Source: Euonymus europaeus
Taxonomy: Eukaryota > Streptophyta > Magnoliopsida > Celastrales > Celastraceae
Assembly (NCBI GenBank): GCA_963580455.1
Contig: OY756962.1
Coordinates: 17,564,001-17,628,000 of the forward strand
Reading direction: 5' to 3'
Length of the DNA stretch: 64,000 nucleotides
Below, one piece after another: positions 32,975-45,948 of the stretch; the stretch's first letter is position 1, and every line of letters starts with the position of its first letter. Under the pieces are notes generated by a model, which did not search any database, had not been told where the DNA came from, and saw only the letters and a list, made by a program, of their open reading frames with translations. The translations under genes and the position numbers were made by a program.

Positions 32975-35662
32975 TGCAGTTTTAGAGGCAAAAATATTAA
33001 TCAAATTTGTGTAATCTAGTTGTTCTACCATTTGTTTCTCAATTGATAACATAGCAAGTCCATTCAGTCTATCCTGTGACAGTTGATCGGAGATAACTCT
33101 TTATCAACTTCAACTTGGAGAAACTTCTTTCTGTCGGTGCAACTGTAACTGGTATAGTTAGCAAAATTTTGTAAGCAATGTACGCATTTGGGAAACAGTC
33201 ATTCATTTATGTCAAATAATGCAACACATCAGTTGCACTTTTTGTTTCGCTTTCAAAATATAACCTCAAGCAAAGCAACTCTGTGCATAAATCGTCTCCA
33301 TTAATGTCTGAGCATCCACCGTGGTTTAGATATTGTTCAAGAGTCTCACAGGACTTTAACAAACTGTCAAAAGGTTCAGACTTCTCCAACTTGAACAAAA
33401 ATCCAAAGATCTTGTCGTATTCTTTAAATTGTTCAATTCAAATCGAGCTTCAAGTGAAGAGTGAGCTTGATCAATTATAAAGAGAAAGTAATCAACTCTA
33501 AAAGCTTCTTCAGGAGATTTCTATACTTCATCACTCCCACTTTCATCAAACTGTTTCTTTCTTCGAATGATGCATTTTTCTCTAAATGTGGCTTTAATTC
33601 CCATTTCATTGGCCATTTTTTTAGCTTCATTCATGGCACAAGCAAACCCAAATTCTCTATAATCATTGAAAAACACAACAAGTCCTTGCAAAAGAGAGAT
33701 AGCAACTTCAATATCCATGTTTTCAGCGTGAAGAAATTTACTCACATTATTGATTGCATACAACAACCTATACCAAATTGTTATGCCAAGTAAGAACTCA
33801 AAATTCTCGAGTTCATATGTTTCCACGGACTCAACTTCACTCTGTATTTTAGGATCTTCACTAGTTTTAGCCAAGTCAAGTAAAGCATCTCTTATTTGTA
33901 CAGTTTGCTCTTTAATAGCTTTTACACTTTCAACATGACTTTCCCAGCGTGTTTGTGACAATGGCTTAACTGTGAGACCTGTCACATTATCTTTGAAAAT
34001 TTTCCATCGTTTAGGAGAAGAAGAGAACAATGTGTAGATGCGTTGTATCACTCCAAAGAAAGATTTAGCCTTTATACAACAATTCGCCATATCAAAGATT
34101 GCTAGATTAAGACTATGACAACCACATGGAGTATAGAAAGCTCTGGGGTTCAATTCAAGTAATCGTCTTTGTACACCTTTATGCCGCCCACTCATGTTAG
34201 ATCCGTTGTCATACCCTTGCCCTCTTATATCATCAATGTCAAGCCCAAGTTTGGTTAACACATTTATAAGCTCAGTTGAAAGTCCAAGTCCTGTCGTATC
34301 ATCTACCTTCAAAAATTCAACCCAAAATTCTTCTACTTTCAATAAATTTGTTGAATCATCCACACATCGTACTGCTAGTGACATTTGCTCCTCATGACTT
34401 GCATCTGGAGTACGCATCTGGAGTACAATCAAGTATAACTGAAAAATATTTTGCATGTTTAACTTTTTTAACAATAGCACTTCTAACCTCACCAGGCAAC
34501 AAATGTATCAATTCATTTTGAATTTTAGGGCCAAGATATGTATACTGAATCTCACGTGATTGAGCACGTCGAACATGCTCTTCCATTATCGGATCAAACT
34601 CAGCAATCATTTCTATCATTTGCAAAAAAAAGACCATTGTTATCAACCTAGAGCTTCTCATGATCTCCTCGAAATGCCAAGGTGTTTTTAGTAAGTCTTT
34701 TCACAATAGCAATTATCCTTGCTAACACTTTTCTTCAATGCTCTTTTTGTTTGTCGATTTGTAACTGCATGCTTGCATCAATTGTCTTTTTCCTCCGAAA
34801 CCTATTTTCCATTTCAATCCAACTAGTCATGCAATGTAAATGCTCATTACTCGTTTCATGACTTTTAAGACAACTATGCATATTACGCCAGTCTTTAAAT
34901 CCATCATTACCTAGTTGACCGATTCTATGCATCATTTCTTGCATTTTAAACAACTTGCAGCAAAAGCAATAAATTATGTCCAAAGAGACTGAATAAACTA
35001 GCCATCTTCTATCATTTGTTTGTCCATTTGGTAGTAGGCGAGTACATTGTGATGAATCAAAATGCCTACCGGTACTATCTTTAGGAAACAAGATACCATC
35101 AACTCTTTTTGGACCCATTTCAACTAAATAATCCTTCATCTTTTGATCAATATTTTTCCAATTCCCAGGATCCTCCAAATTCAAAGAAAAAGAATTTTCT
35201 TAGGTTGGGGCGGGACCTAAGGACCCGTCCACTGACCCGTGCCCTCGGAAAAAAGTGGGTTATATGTAAGCGTTATGGCAATTAAATCCAATAACGTGCC
35301 ACTTCCCCGGCTCGACCCAGTGACCTCTTCACTCCCAGAGCACTAAGGTCCAATTATTGATTTAAATCTTCATGTCGAACCTCAGCAGCTACAGGTCCAA
35401 TTATTTCCTCATTCTCAATCGATTGACTCAAATTGACAGGTTCAACTTGAAACACTTCCTCATTCTCGTTTGATCCATTGACATAGTCCTTTTCATTCTC
35501 TTCTTGTTCCTCCTCCTCTACAAAATTTTCCATTATTTCTTCTTTGTCCAAACTTTTGCTGCTAGTGAAATTAAAGTACTTATTTATATCTCCTGCTTGA
35601 CTTTGAATCAATGCCTCTTCCCTTTGTCTGTCCTTTGACTCCTCGGCAATTGGCAGTATCAA
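32975..35662 (-). pseudogene. hAT transposase-like gene (TTF zinc finger / DUF4371 type)
   Basis: From the 5' side: an acidic N-terminus (GDINKYFNFTSSKSL, ENFVEEEEQEENEKD), then after an insert at about 35195-35350 the TTF-type finger region (DPGNWKNID, GRHFDSSQCTRLLPNG, WLVYSVSLDIIYCFCCKLF). The DUF4371 region follows ([31 protein letters not shown]). The core comes next ([52 protein letters not shown]). The C-terminal dimerisation part (PVTVAPTERSFSKLKLIKSY) ends with EKQMVEQLDYTNLINIFASK at about 33000. Several frameshifts, for example after SYLRST near 33085 and near 34400, make it a pseudogene. It matches the plant zinc-finger MYM-type-protein-1-like class. Confidence 0.85.
35195..35350 (-). 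repeat. SINE-like insertion in the hAT gene
   Basis: About 155 bp, GC-richer than its host, interrupts the transposase frame. On the minus strand it has GGTCACTGGGTCGAGCC, resembling a pol III B box, downstream of CTTAGTGCTCTGGGAGTG. No clear target duplication or A-tail is seen, so it could also be another short insertion. Confidence 0.35.
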
Positions 35663-36052
35663 GTTATCAAACCTTCACGGGTTCATGTCTAACTCTGATC
35701 GGAAGTCTCCTGTCTGGGTTCTGTCGTTCTAGTTGTCTTCCCCTCGGCTCCTCTAAGACCAGTAGACCACTACACCAGCTGACTAGGACCTCCGATCTCC
35801 ACCGCTCCACGGCTCCACTCCAGTCAGGCCATAGGTGGATTATGGTGCTGTCATGCGCCCCTTTCCTCTGAGTCCTCTCGATTTCCAATTTTCAATTTAC
35901 GTAGACGGTAGATGGGCTGTAGCAATAAGCCAATACTGTATCAATTAGTTTTTTTATTTATGGCATTAATCACTTTTTTTAAAAATATGGGCCCCCATCA
36001 GACATGGGCCCAAGGCAGCAGCTTGCTCTGCCTTGGCCCAGGTTTGGCCCTG

Positions 36053-36939
36053 AATAATGCTCCTTCGCTAGAAAGGGGTTATATTATTGTCTATATCTAA
36101 ATGAGCATCTGGATGTTCTATCTTACGTCAGACGGGCAAGGTGGACCTGAGGGGCTGTTCAACGTGCAACCAGCATCAGCGAGAATCGAAGCCAATTCTT
36201 GCACACTCGAGGGGGGGTATAATAGCATTGGATTTGGGGACTTTCGGAGGAGCCAAAGGAGGATCGGAAACAGAGCACCTCTTCCAAAACATAGTTGCTG
36301 GTGAAGAAAACCCATTTGCTACTAGGGTTGTAAAAAGGGTCGGGTGTATGCTTAACCCTCATACGACCTTTTTTCTATGAGGGTGAATTTTTTTTAACCC
36401 AACCAATCCTTTCATTAAATGGGTGAGGGTTGGGTCGGATTAATTCAGGTGAGGATTGTGTCGGATAAAAATGGGTTAATTGTTTAAAAATAATATTGTA
36501 TTATTCGGCTGTTTATATGTATAATTATTTAGCTATTTTTTATGCGAATTTTCTAAGTAGTAGAATCAACTTGAAACTTTCATATAGATCCTAAGAAATA
36601 TAACCAGTCAATCAAAAGGATTCAAATGAGATTGATCTCTATGTCAACCAAATTGGAGTGTCAGAGTCTTACAAGGCAATCTTGAAATCCACAAATGAAC
36701 TCATGCACTTTGGACTATGTTGAGAGAGAGTTCAATACGAAGGTTGCTGAACAAAGAACCAGGGGGAAATCTCAATTTTTGGCAAATATTCCACTAGTTT
36801 TGAGTCTTTTGTATATACATTAATCTGTATAAGATATAAGATATGAGTGTTGTATATACATAAAACGGTGTCATTTTAGTTTAAATGGGTTGCGTTGGGT
36901 CGAATCGGGTTAAACGGATTAAATTAATCTGAAACCCTT
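36053..36939. other. Unassigned stretch before the satellite
   Basis: Contains overlapping small ORFs in several frames at 36101-36380 without family resemblance, a CTCGAGGGGGGG run at 36206-36219 that looks like a retrotransposon polypurine tract, and AT-rich text with GGGTTGGGTCGG and GGGTTGCGTTGGGTCG phrases. No gene supported. Confidence 0.3.
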
Positions 36940-39900
36940 GTTGATTTTTTACTTGATTTCAAACTACTTTTAGAGATCTACAATCCTGACATTTGAGTTT
37001 TCGATTTCAAAACTTATGCCTAGTAGGTCTCATGTCATCAAGTGGGCTATAATATGTGGTTTCTTTACATATTAATGGGAAAAATAGTTTTGCCAATATC
37101 TCAAGACTCCAATATCAGAATTCGTTGATTTTTGAGTTGATTTCACAATAAATTTAGAGCTGTACAATCCTAACATTTCAGTTTTGGATTTCAAAACATG
37201 TGCCTAGTAGGTCTCGTGTCATCTAGTGAGCTATCACATGTGGTTTCTTCACATACACTGTTTTCTTAATATTTGTAGAACCAAAGTTCTAAATTTGTTG
37301 ATTTTTACCTAATTTCACACTACTTTTAGAGATCTACAATACCAATATTTCAGTTTTTGATTTCAGAACTTGTGTCTAGTAGGTCTCGTGTCATCTAGTG
37401 GCCTATAATATGTGGTTTCTTCACATATTAATGTGAAAAATGGTTTTGCCAATATCTCAAGACTTTAAGATCATAATTAGTTGATTTTTAAGTTGATTTC
37501 ACATTAATTTTAGATCTTGCAATCCTGGCATTTCATTTTTGGATTTTAGAACTTGTGCCAAGTAGGTCTCGTGTCACATAGTGGCCTACGACATGTGGTT
37601 TCTTCACATACATTGTTTTCTTGATATATGTAGACTCCATGTTATAAATTTATTGATTTTTTACTTGATTTTACACTACTTTTAGAGATCTACAATCCTG
37701 AAATTTTAGGTTTGACTTCAGAACATGGGCCTAGAAGGTCTTGTGTCATCTAGGGTGCTATAATATGTAGTTTCTTCCCATATAAATCAGAAAAATGATT
37801 TTGCCAATATCTCAAGACTCCAAGATCAGAATTTGTTGATTTTTGAGTTGATTTCTAACTAATTTTAGAGCTCTGCAATCCTAACATTTCTATTTTGGAT
37901 TTCAGAACTTGTGCCAAGTAGGTCTCCTGTCACTGAGTGAGCTATGACATGTGATTTATTCACATACACTGTTTTCCTAATATCTCTAGAATCAAAGTTC
38001 TAAATTTGTTGATTTTTTACTTCATTTCACACTACTTTTAGAGATCTACAATCTTCGAATTTGAGTTTTTGATTTCAGAACTTGTGCCTAGTATGTCTCA
38101 TGTCATCTAGTGGGTTATAATATGTGGTTTCTTCACATATTCATGGGAAAAATGGTTCTGCCAATATCTCTAGACTACAAGATAAAAATTTGTGGATTTT
38201 TTAGTTGATTTCACACTAAATTTAGAACTCTACAGTCCTAAGATTTCAGTTTTAGATTTCAGAACTTGTGCCTAGTAGGTCTTGTGTCACCTAGTGAGCT
38301 ATGAAATGTGGTTTCTTCATATACACTGTTTTCTGAATATATGTAGACCCGAAGTTCAAAATTTGTTTATTTTTGACTTGATTCCAAACAGAGTTTTGAG
38401 CTCCACAATCATGACATTTCTGTTTTTGATTTCAGAACTTGTGCCAAGTAGTTCTTGTATCATCAAGTGGGCTATAATATGTTCTTTCTTCAAGTATTAA
38501 TAGGAAAAATGGCTTTGCCAATATCTCAAGACTCAAGATCAAAATTCGTTGATTTTTGAGTTGATTTCACACTAATTTTAGAGCTCTACAATCCTGACAT
38601 TTCAATTTTTGATTTCAAAACTTTTGCCTCTTAGGTCTCATGTCATCAAGTTGGCAATAATATGTGGTTTCTTCACATATTAATGGGAAAAACGGTTTTG
38701 CCAATGTCTTAGGACTTCAAGATCAAAATTTGTTAATTTTTGAGTTGATTTCCCACTAATTATAGAGCTCTACAATCCTAGAATTTCAATTTTTGATTTT
38801 AAAGCTTGTGCTTTGTAGGTCTCGTGTCATCTAGTGGTCCATAATATGTGGTTTTTCACATATTAATGGGAAACACGGTTTTTCCAATATCCTCAGACTT
38901 CTAAATCAGAATTTAGAGCTTGTGATTTTTGAGTTTATTTCACACTAATTTTAGAGCTCTACAATCCTAACATTTGAATTTTTTATTTCAGAACTTGTGT
39001 CTGGTAGGTCTCGTGTCATCTAGTGGGCTATAATATGTGGTTTCTCCACATATTAATGAGAAAATGGTTTCGCCAATATCCCTAGACATCTATATCAGAA
39101 TTTTGTGATTTTTGAGTTGATTTCACACTACTTTTAGAGCTCTACAATCCTAACATTTTAGTTTTGGATTTCATTACTTGTGCCTAGTAGGTGTCCTGTC
39201 ACCTAGTGAGCTATGACATATGGTTTATTCACATACACTGTTTTCCTAATATGTGTAGACTCCAAGTTCTGAATTTGTTGATTCTTTACTTGATTTCACA
39301 CTACGTTTTGAGATCTACAGTCCTAATATTTCAATTTTAGATTTCAGAACTTGTGCCTAGTAGTTCTCATGTCACATAGTGACCTACGACATGTGGTTTC
39401 TTCACATACACAATTTACTTAATATCTGTAGATTCCAAGTTCTAAATTTAATGACCTTTGACTTTATTTAAAACTATTTTTTGCGCTCTACAACCCTAGT
39501 TTTTGAGTTTTTTTTTTAATTTTAGAACTTGTGCGTAGTAGGTCTTGTGTCATCTTATAGGTTATAATACGTCGTTTCTTCATATTAATAGGAAAAACGG
39601 TTTCGCCAATATCTCAAGACTCCAAGATCAGGATTCGTTAATTTTTGAGTTGATTTCACACTTATTTTAAAACTCTACAATCTTGGCATTTCAGTTTTTG
39701 ATTTCAAAACTTTTGCCTCGTAGGTCTCGTGTCATCCGGTGGGCTATAATATGTGGTTTCTTCACGTATTAATGAGAAAAATGATTTAGTCAGTATCTCA
39801 CGACTTCAAGATCATAATTCGCTGATTTTTTAGTTTATTTCACACTAACTATAGAGCTGTAAAATCGTGAAAATTCAGTTTTTGATTTTAAAACTTGTGC

Positions 39901-42900
39901 CTTGTAGGTCTCATGTTATCTAGTGGGCTATAATATTTGGTTTCTTCACATAGTAATGTAAAACACAATTTCGCCAATATCCTCAAGACTTCTAGATCAG
40001 AATTCAGTGATTTTTGAGTTGATTTCACACCAATTTTAGATCTCTACAATCCTAACATTTTAGTTTTGGATTTCAGAACTTGTGCCTCGTAGCTCTCGTG
40101 TCACCTAGTGAGATATGACATGTTGTTTCTTCACATACACTGTTTTCTTTATATCTGTAGACTCCAAGTTCTTAAATTGTTGATTCTTTACTTGATTTCA
40201 CACTAATTTTAAAGATCTACAAACCTAGCATTTCAGTTTTTGATTTGAGAAATTGTGTCTAGTAGGTCTCGTGTCATCTTGCGGGCTATAATATGTGGTT
40301 TCTTCACATATTAATGGGAAACTTGGTATGGCCAATATCCTCAAGACTTCAAGATCAAAATTTCGTGATTTTTTAGTTGATTTCAAACTACTTTTGGAGC
40401 TCTACAATCCTAACATTTAAGTTTTGGATTTCAGAACTTGTGCCTAGTAGGTCTTCTGTCACCTAGTGAGCTATGACATGTTGTTTCTTCACATACACCA
40501 TTTTCTTAATATCTATAGGCTCCAAGTTCTTAATTTGTTGATTCTTTACTTGATTTCACTCTACTTTTAGAGATCTACAATCCTGACATTTCAGTTTTTG
40601 ATTTCATAAATTGTGCCTAGTAGGTCAAGTGTCATCTGTGGGATATAATATGTGGTTTCTTCACATATTAATGGGAAAAACAGTTTAGCCAATATCTCAA
40701 GTCTCTTAGATCAGAATTAGTTGATTTCATACTAATTTTTGAGCTCTACAATCTTTACATTTCAGTTTTTTATTTCAGAACTTGTGCCTAGTAGGTCTCC
40801 TGTCATCTAGTAGGCCATAATTTGTTGTTTCTTGACATATTAATAGGAAAAACGGTTTTGCCAATATCTCAAGACTCCAAGTTATGAATTCGTTGTTTTT
40901 TGAGTTGATTTCACATTAATTTTAGAGCTCTACAATCCTAAAGTTTCAGTTTTTGATTTCAGAACTTATGCATGGTAGGTCTCGTGTCATCTAGCGGGAT
41001 ATAATATGTTGTTTCTCCACATATTAGTGGGAAAATGGTTTTGCCAATATCCTTAGACTTCCAGATCATAATTTTGTGATTTTTGAGTTGATTTCACACT
41101 ATTTTTAGAGCTCTACAATCCTAACATTTCAGTTTCGGATTTCATAACTATTGCCTAGTAGGTCCCATGTCACCTAGTGAGCTTTGACATATTGTTTCTT
41201 CACATACACTGTTTTCTTAATATTTGTAGACTCCAAGTTCTAAATTTGTTGATTTTTTATTTGATTTCAAACTGCTTTTAGAGATCTAGAATCCTGACAG
41301 TTCAATTTTTGATTTCAAATTTTGTGCCTAGTAGGTCTCGTGTCATCTAGTGAGCTATATAATATGTGGTTTCTTCACATAATAATAGGAAACACGATTT
41401 TTCCATTATCCTCAAGACTTTTAGATTAGAATTCAATGATTTTTGAGTTGATTTCACAATACTTTAAGAGCTCTACAATCCTAACATTTATGTTTTGGAT
41501 TTCAAAACTTGAGCCTATTAGGTCTCGTGCCACCTAGTGCACTATGACATTTTATTTCTTCGCATACACTGTTTTCTTAATATCTGTAGACTTCAAGATC
41601 TTAATTTGTTGATGATTCTTTACTTGATTTCACACTACTTTTAGAGATCTACAATCCTGACATTTCAATTTTTGATTTTAGAAATTATGCCTAGTAGGTC
41701 ATGTGTCATCTAGTGGGAGATAATGTGTGGTTTCTTCACATATTAATGGGAAAAACGGTTTAGCCAATATCGCTACTCTTAGATAAGAATTAGTTGATTT
41801 TTAAGTTGATTTCATACTAATTTTAAATCTCTACAATCCTGACATTTCAGTTTTGGATTTCAGAACTTGTGCATAGTAGGTCTCATGTCACATAGTGACC
41901 TACGACAAGTGGTTTCTTCTCATACACAGTTTTCTTAATATCTATAAACTCCAAGTTCTAAATTTAATGATTTTTGACTTAATTTTATAGTACTTTTTGA
42001 GCTCTACAATCCTTGCATTTTAGTTTTTTTTTCAGAACTTGTGCCTAGTAGGTTTTCTATCATATATTAGGCTATAATATGTTGTTTTTTCACATATTGC
42101 TAGGAAAAACGGTTTCGACAATATCTAAAGACTCCAAAATAAAAATTCGATGATTTTTGAGTTGATTTCACACTAATTCTAGAGCTCTACAATCCTAACA
42201 TTTCAGTTTTTGATTTCAGAACTTGTGTCTGCTAGGTCCTGTGTCATCTAGTGGGCTATAATGTGTGGTTTCTTCACATATTAATGGGAAAACGGGTTTG
42301 TTAGTATCTCATGACTTCAAGATCATAATTAGATGATTTTTTAGTTGATTTCACACTATTTATAGAGCTCTGAAATCTTGAAATTTCATTTTTTAATTTT
42401 TGAACTTGTGCCTAGTAGGTCTTGTGTCATCTAGTGGGCTATAATATTAGGTTTCCTCCTATTAATATGTGAAGAAACAACATATTATAGCCTACCAGAT
42501 GACACAAGACCTTCTTGGAGTCTAAAGATACTAAGAAAACTATGTATGTGAAGAAACCACATGTCGTAGGTCACTATGTTACATGAGATCTACTAGGCAC
42601 AAGTTCCGAAATCAAAAACTGAAATTTCAGCATTGTAGAACTTTAAAATTGGTATGAAATCAATTTTAAAATCAACTAATTTTGATCTAAGAGTCTAGAG
42701 ATATTGCGAAAACCATTTTTTCAAATAATATGTGAAGAAACTACATATTATAACCCACTAGATGACACGAGACCTACTAAGCACATGTTCTGAAATCAAT
42801 AACTGAAATGCCAGGATTGTACATCTCTAAAAGTGGTGTGAAATCAAGTAAAGAATCAACAAATTTAGAACTTGGCGTCTACACATATTAAGAAAACAGT

Positions 42901-44772
42901 GTATGTGAAGAAACCACATGTCAAAGCTCACTAGGTGATAGGAGACCTACTAGGCACAAGTTATGAATCGAAAATTAAAATGTTACGATTGTAAAGCTCT
43001 AAAAGTAGTGTGAAATCAACTCAAAAATCATTGAATTCTGATCTAGAAGTTTAAAGATATTGGCAAAACCATTTTCCCATTAATATGTGAAAAAACCACA
43101 TAGTATAACCCACTAGATGACACGAGACCTACTAGGCACAAGTTCTAAAATAAAAAACTTAATGCCAAGATTGTAGAGCTCCATAATTAGAAATCAACTC
43201 AAAAATCAATGAATTTTAATCTTGAAGTCTTGAGATATTGGCAAAGCCATTTTTCCGATTAATATGTAAAGAAATCACATATTATAGCACACTAGATGAC
43301 ACGAGACCTACGAGACACAAGTTTTGAAATCAAAAACTGAAATGCCAGGATTGTAGAGCTCTAAAATTAGTGTGAAATCAACTAAAAAATCAACGAATTC
43401 TTATATTGGGGCTTGAGATATTGGCAAAACCATTTTTATATTAATATGTGAAGAAATGATGTATTATAGCCCACTAGATGACACAGGACATACTAGGCAC
43501 AAGTTCTGAAATAAAAACTGAAAATATAGGATTTTAGAGCTTCAAAAGTAGTATGAAATCAAGTCAAAAATCATTAAATTTAGAACTTGGAGTTTACTGA
43601 TATTAAGAAAATTATGTATGTGAGGAAACCACATGTTGTAAGTCACTATGTGACACGAGACCTACTAGGCACAAGTTCTGAAATCCAAAACTAAAATGTT
43701 AGGATTGTAGAGCTTTAAAAGTAGTGTCAAATCAACTCAAAAATCACTGAATTCTGATCTAGAAGTCTTGAGGTTATTGGCAAAATCGTGTTTCCCATTA
43801 TTATGTGAAGAAACCACATATTATAGCCCGCTAGATGACACGAGACCTATTAGGCACAAATTATGAAATAAAAAATTGAAATGCCAGGATTGTAGATCTC
43901 TAAAAATACTGTGAAATCAAGTAAAGAATCAAAAAATTAAGAACCTGAAGTCTACAAATATTAAGAAAATAGTGTATGTGAAGAAACAACATGTCATAGC
44001 TCACTAGGTGACAGAAGACCTACTAGGCAAAAGTTCTGAAATCCAAAATGGAAAATGTTAGGATTGTAGAGTTCTAAAAGTAGTGTGAAATCAACTCAAA
44101 ATCATAGAATTCTGATCTTGAAGTGTAAAGATATTGAAAAAATTGTTTTTCCCACTAATATGTGGAGAAACCACACGAGACCTACCCCGCACAAGTTCTG
44201 AAAAAAAAAAAAACTCAAACACCATGATTGTAGAGCTAAAAAATCAACGAATTCTGATATTGGAGTCTTGAGATATTGGGAAAACCATTTTTCCTATTAA
44301 TATGTGAAGAAACAACTTATTATAGCCCACTAGAAGACACGAGACCTATTAGGTACAAGTTTTAAAACAAAAAACTGAAAAGCTAGGATTGTAGAGCTCA
44401 AAAATTAGTGTTAAATCGAGTAAAAAATCATTAAATTTAGAACTTAGAGGTTAAAGATACTAAGAAAACTGTGCATGTGAAGAAACCACATGTCGTAGGT
44501 CACTATGTTACACGAGACCTACTAGGCACATGTTCTGAAATCAATAACTGAAATGCCAGGATTGTACATCTCTAAGAGTGGTGTGAAATCAAGTAAAGAA
44601 TCAACAAATTTAGAACTTGGCGTCTACACATATTAAGAAAACAATGTATGTGAAGAAACCACATGTCAAAGCTCACTAGGTGACAGGAGACGTACTAGGC
44701 ACAAGTTATGAATCAAAAATTAAAATGTTAGGATTGTAGAGCTCTAAAACTAGTGTGAAATCAACTCAAAAC
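36940..44772. repeat. Satellite array of about 178-bp monomers with an orientation switch
   Basis: About 44 monomers. Each has a conserved half (GAGCTCTACAATCCTAACATTTC, TTTCAGAACTTGTGCCTAGTAG, GTCTCGTGTCATCTAGTG) and a variable half of two classes. Class A contains CACATATTAATGGGAAAAATGG and CCAATATCTCAAGACTC; class B contains CACATACACTGTTTTCTTAAT and ATCTGTAGACTCCAAG. Intervals between equivalent points at the left end are 184, 172, 183, 172 and 184 bp, a dimer of about 356 bp; further in, runs of class A occur. The array is direct from 36940 to about 42447 and reverse-complement from about 42482 to 44772. No ORF is conserved. Confidence 0.95.
42424..42505. repeat. Palindromic junction between inverted satellite arms
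   Basis: Left arm GTGTCATCTAGTGGGCTATAATAT at 42424-42447 (here cut: GTGTCATCTAGTGGGC then TATAATAT) pairs with 42482-42505, with about three mismatches, around a 34-bp spacer that itself contains GTTTC and GAAAC. This is the point where the array changes direction. The unit right of it (42506-42540) is shortened. Confidence 0.85.
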
Positions 44773-45926
44773 CCAATAAAATTATATCTATTTGTTATAC
44801 AAATTCTATTCTTGTAACCTTCTCAATGACAGTAGTGATATGGTGAATTTTGCCGATCTTCCTTAAATAGGACAAGAGATTATTAGGGCTACCAAGGGGA
44901 TTCCGCAGGACATACATATTGTGGCTCCCGAAATATTATTCTTTACCGTCAAGCCCTATGACTAGGAATAATATATCAATCCAATGTTCGTCTGACACTA
45001 CCTGAACTTTGAATGCACTTCCCAATATGTACGATTCTTACATCAAGGCTTTTTCATAATTAGAAACATGTCCCTCACCTATGGGAAATGTACTTGCATA
45101 ACCTCCATGCAACACCCGGTAAGATGGAGTGAATTTATTCGTACTATCGAACACTCCAAAATCCATATTTTCTCTGAGCTCCAGATTCCTTTATATCTAT
45201 CATCTAAGCGTATTAAATTGACCCATCGATCAATTTAATTCACAACGCTTGATTCGTTAGAATCACTATACATAGTTTCTAGATAAATTAATTTGAACCT
45301 CTCATATGGGTGGCACTGAAAGTACATGGATGACTATATTGTAGGTATGCGCTTATACCCTAGTGGCATACATCCAAGTCATCAAGATTTTGATAATAGC
45401 GCGTGTCTCAGTTATTGATGAATCAAAATGCACACGCTATAAGTATAAACGTATTGACCTACTCAAGCTTGAGATATACCGTACTCCCACAGCTATATGA
45501 TGAACAACTCTTTGATAGCACATTTCTGGTTGTTCATTCCTATGTAAGTCCGTCAATGTATATGTCCACATATACACTAGTGCACTAATCCAATAATCCT
45601 CTCAAACGGTCAAAACAAATCATTCCCCTAATTGGAGATTTCCACGCACTACAACCTATATCAACAACGTGCCTAGCTTTGTTAATCTGATTGTGACTAA
45701 TGATTTAGAATGTAATAATGAATCTTGTGTTAATCTATACTCACACTTCAAGTTTATCTGAATATCCAAGATTCACATATCTAACATCCTTAGACCTTGA
45801 TAGAACATTCACATATAAATGAAATATTTAAAATAAAACATTTAAAACACAAATGCAATCATAAAATGTTTATTCTTGAATTTCAGAATTGTCTTTACAT
45901 TATATGTTTTTAGGACATCATCCCAA
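44773..45926 (-). mobile_element. Copia-type LTR fragment
   Basis: The right edge read on the minus strand is TGTTGGGATGATGTCC, a common start of plant copia-like LTRs. The rest is non-coding, with phrases such as GACATACATATTGTGGCTCCC. The left end merges with the satellite at 44772 and no partner LTR, PBS or coding region was found. The ORF at 45403-45588 has no resemblance to a protein. Confidence 0.5.
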
Positions 45927-45948
45927 CATCTGTTACTATCCTAACTTA

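Larger units (their letters stand above)
32801..36052 (-). mobile_element. hAT-family DNA transposon
   Basis: The left end is CAGGGCCGGACCT and the right end, read inward, is CAGGGCCAAACCTGGG, short imperfect terminal inverted repeats of hAT type. It encloses a minus-strand transposase-like gene with TTF-type zinc finger, DUF4371 and C-terminal dimerisation regions. The flanking 8-mers (GCCACTTA and AATAATGC) do not match, so the target duplication is lost. It lies about 110 bp downstream of the last POLD1 exon. Confidence 0.85.

Noticed and set aside
36101..36380. Three overlapping ORFs on both strands
   Set aside because: No family resemblance in any frame; more likely a retrotransposon 3' end, judging by a purine tract at 36206-36219.
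45403..45588. Small ORF in the copia-type LTR fragment
   Set aside because: Too short and without resemblance to any protein; sits in non-coding LTR-like text.
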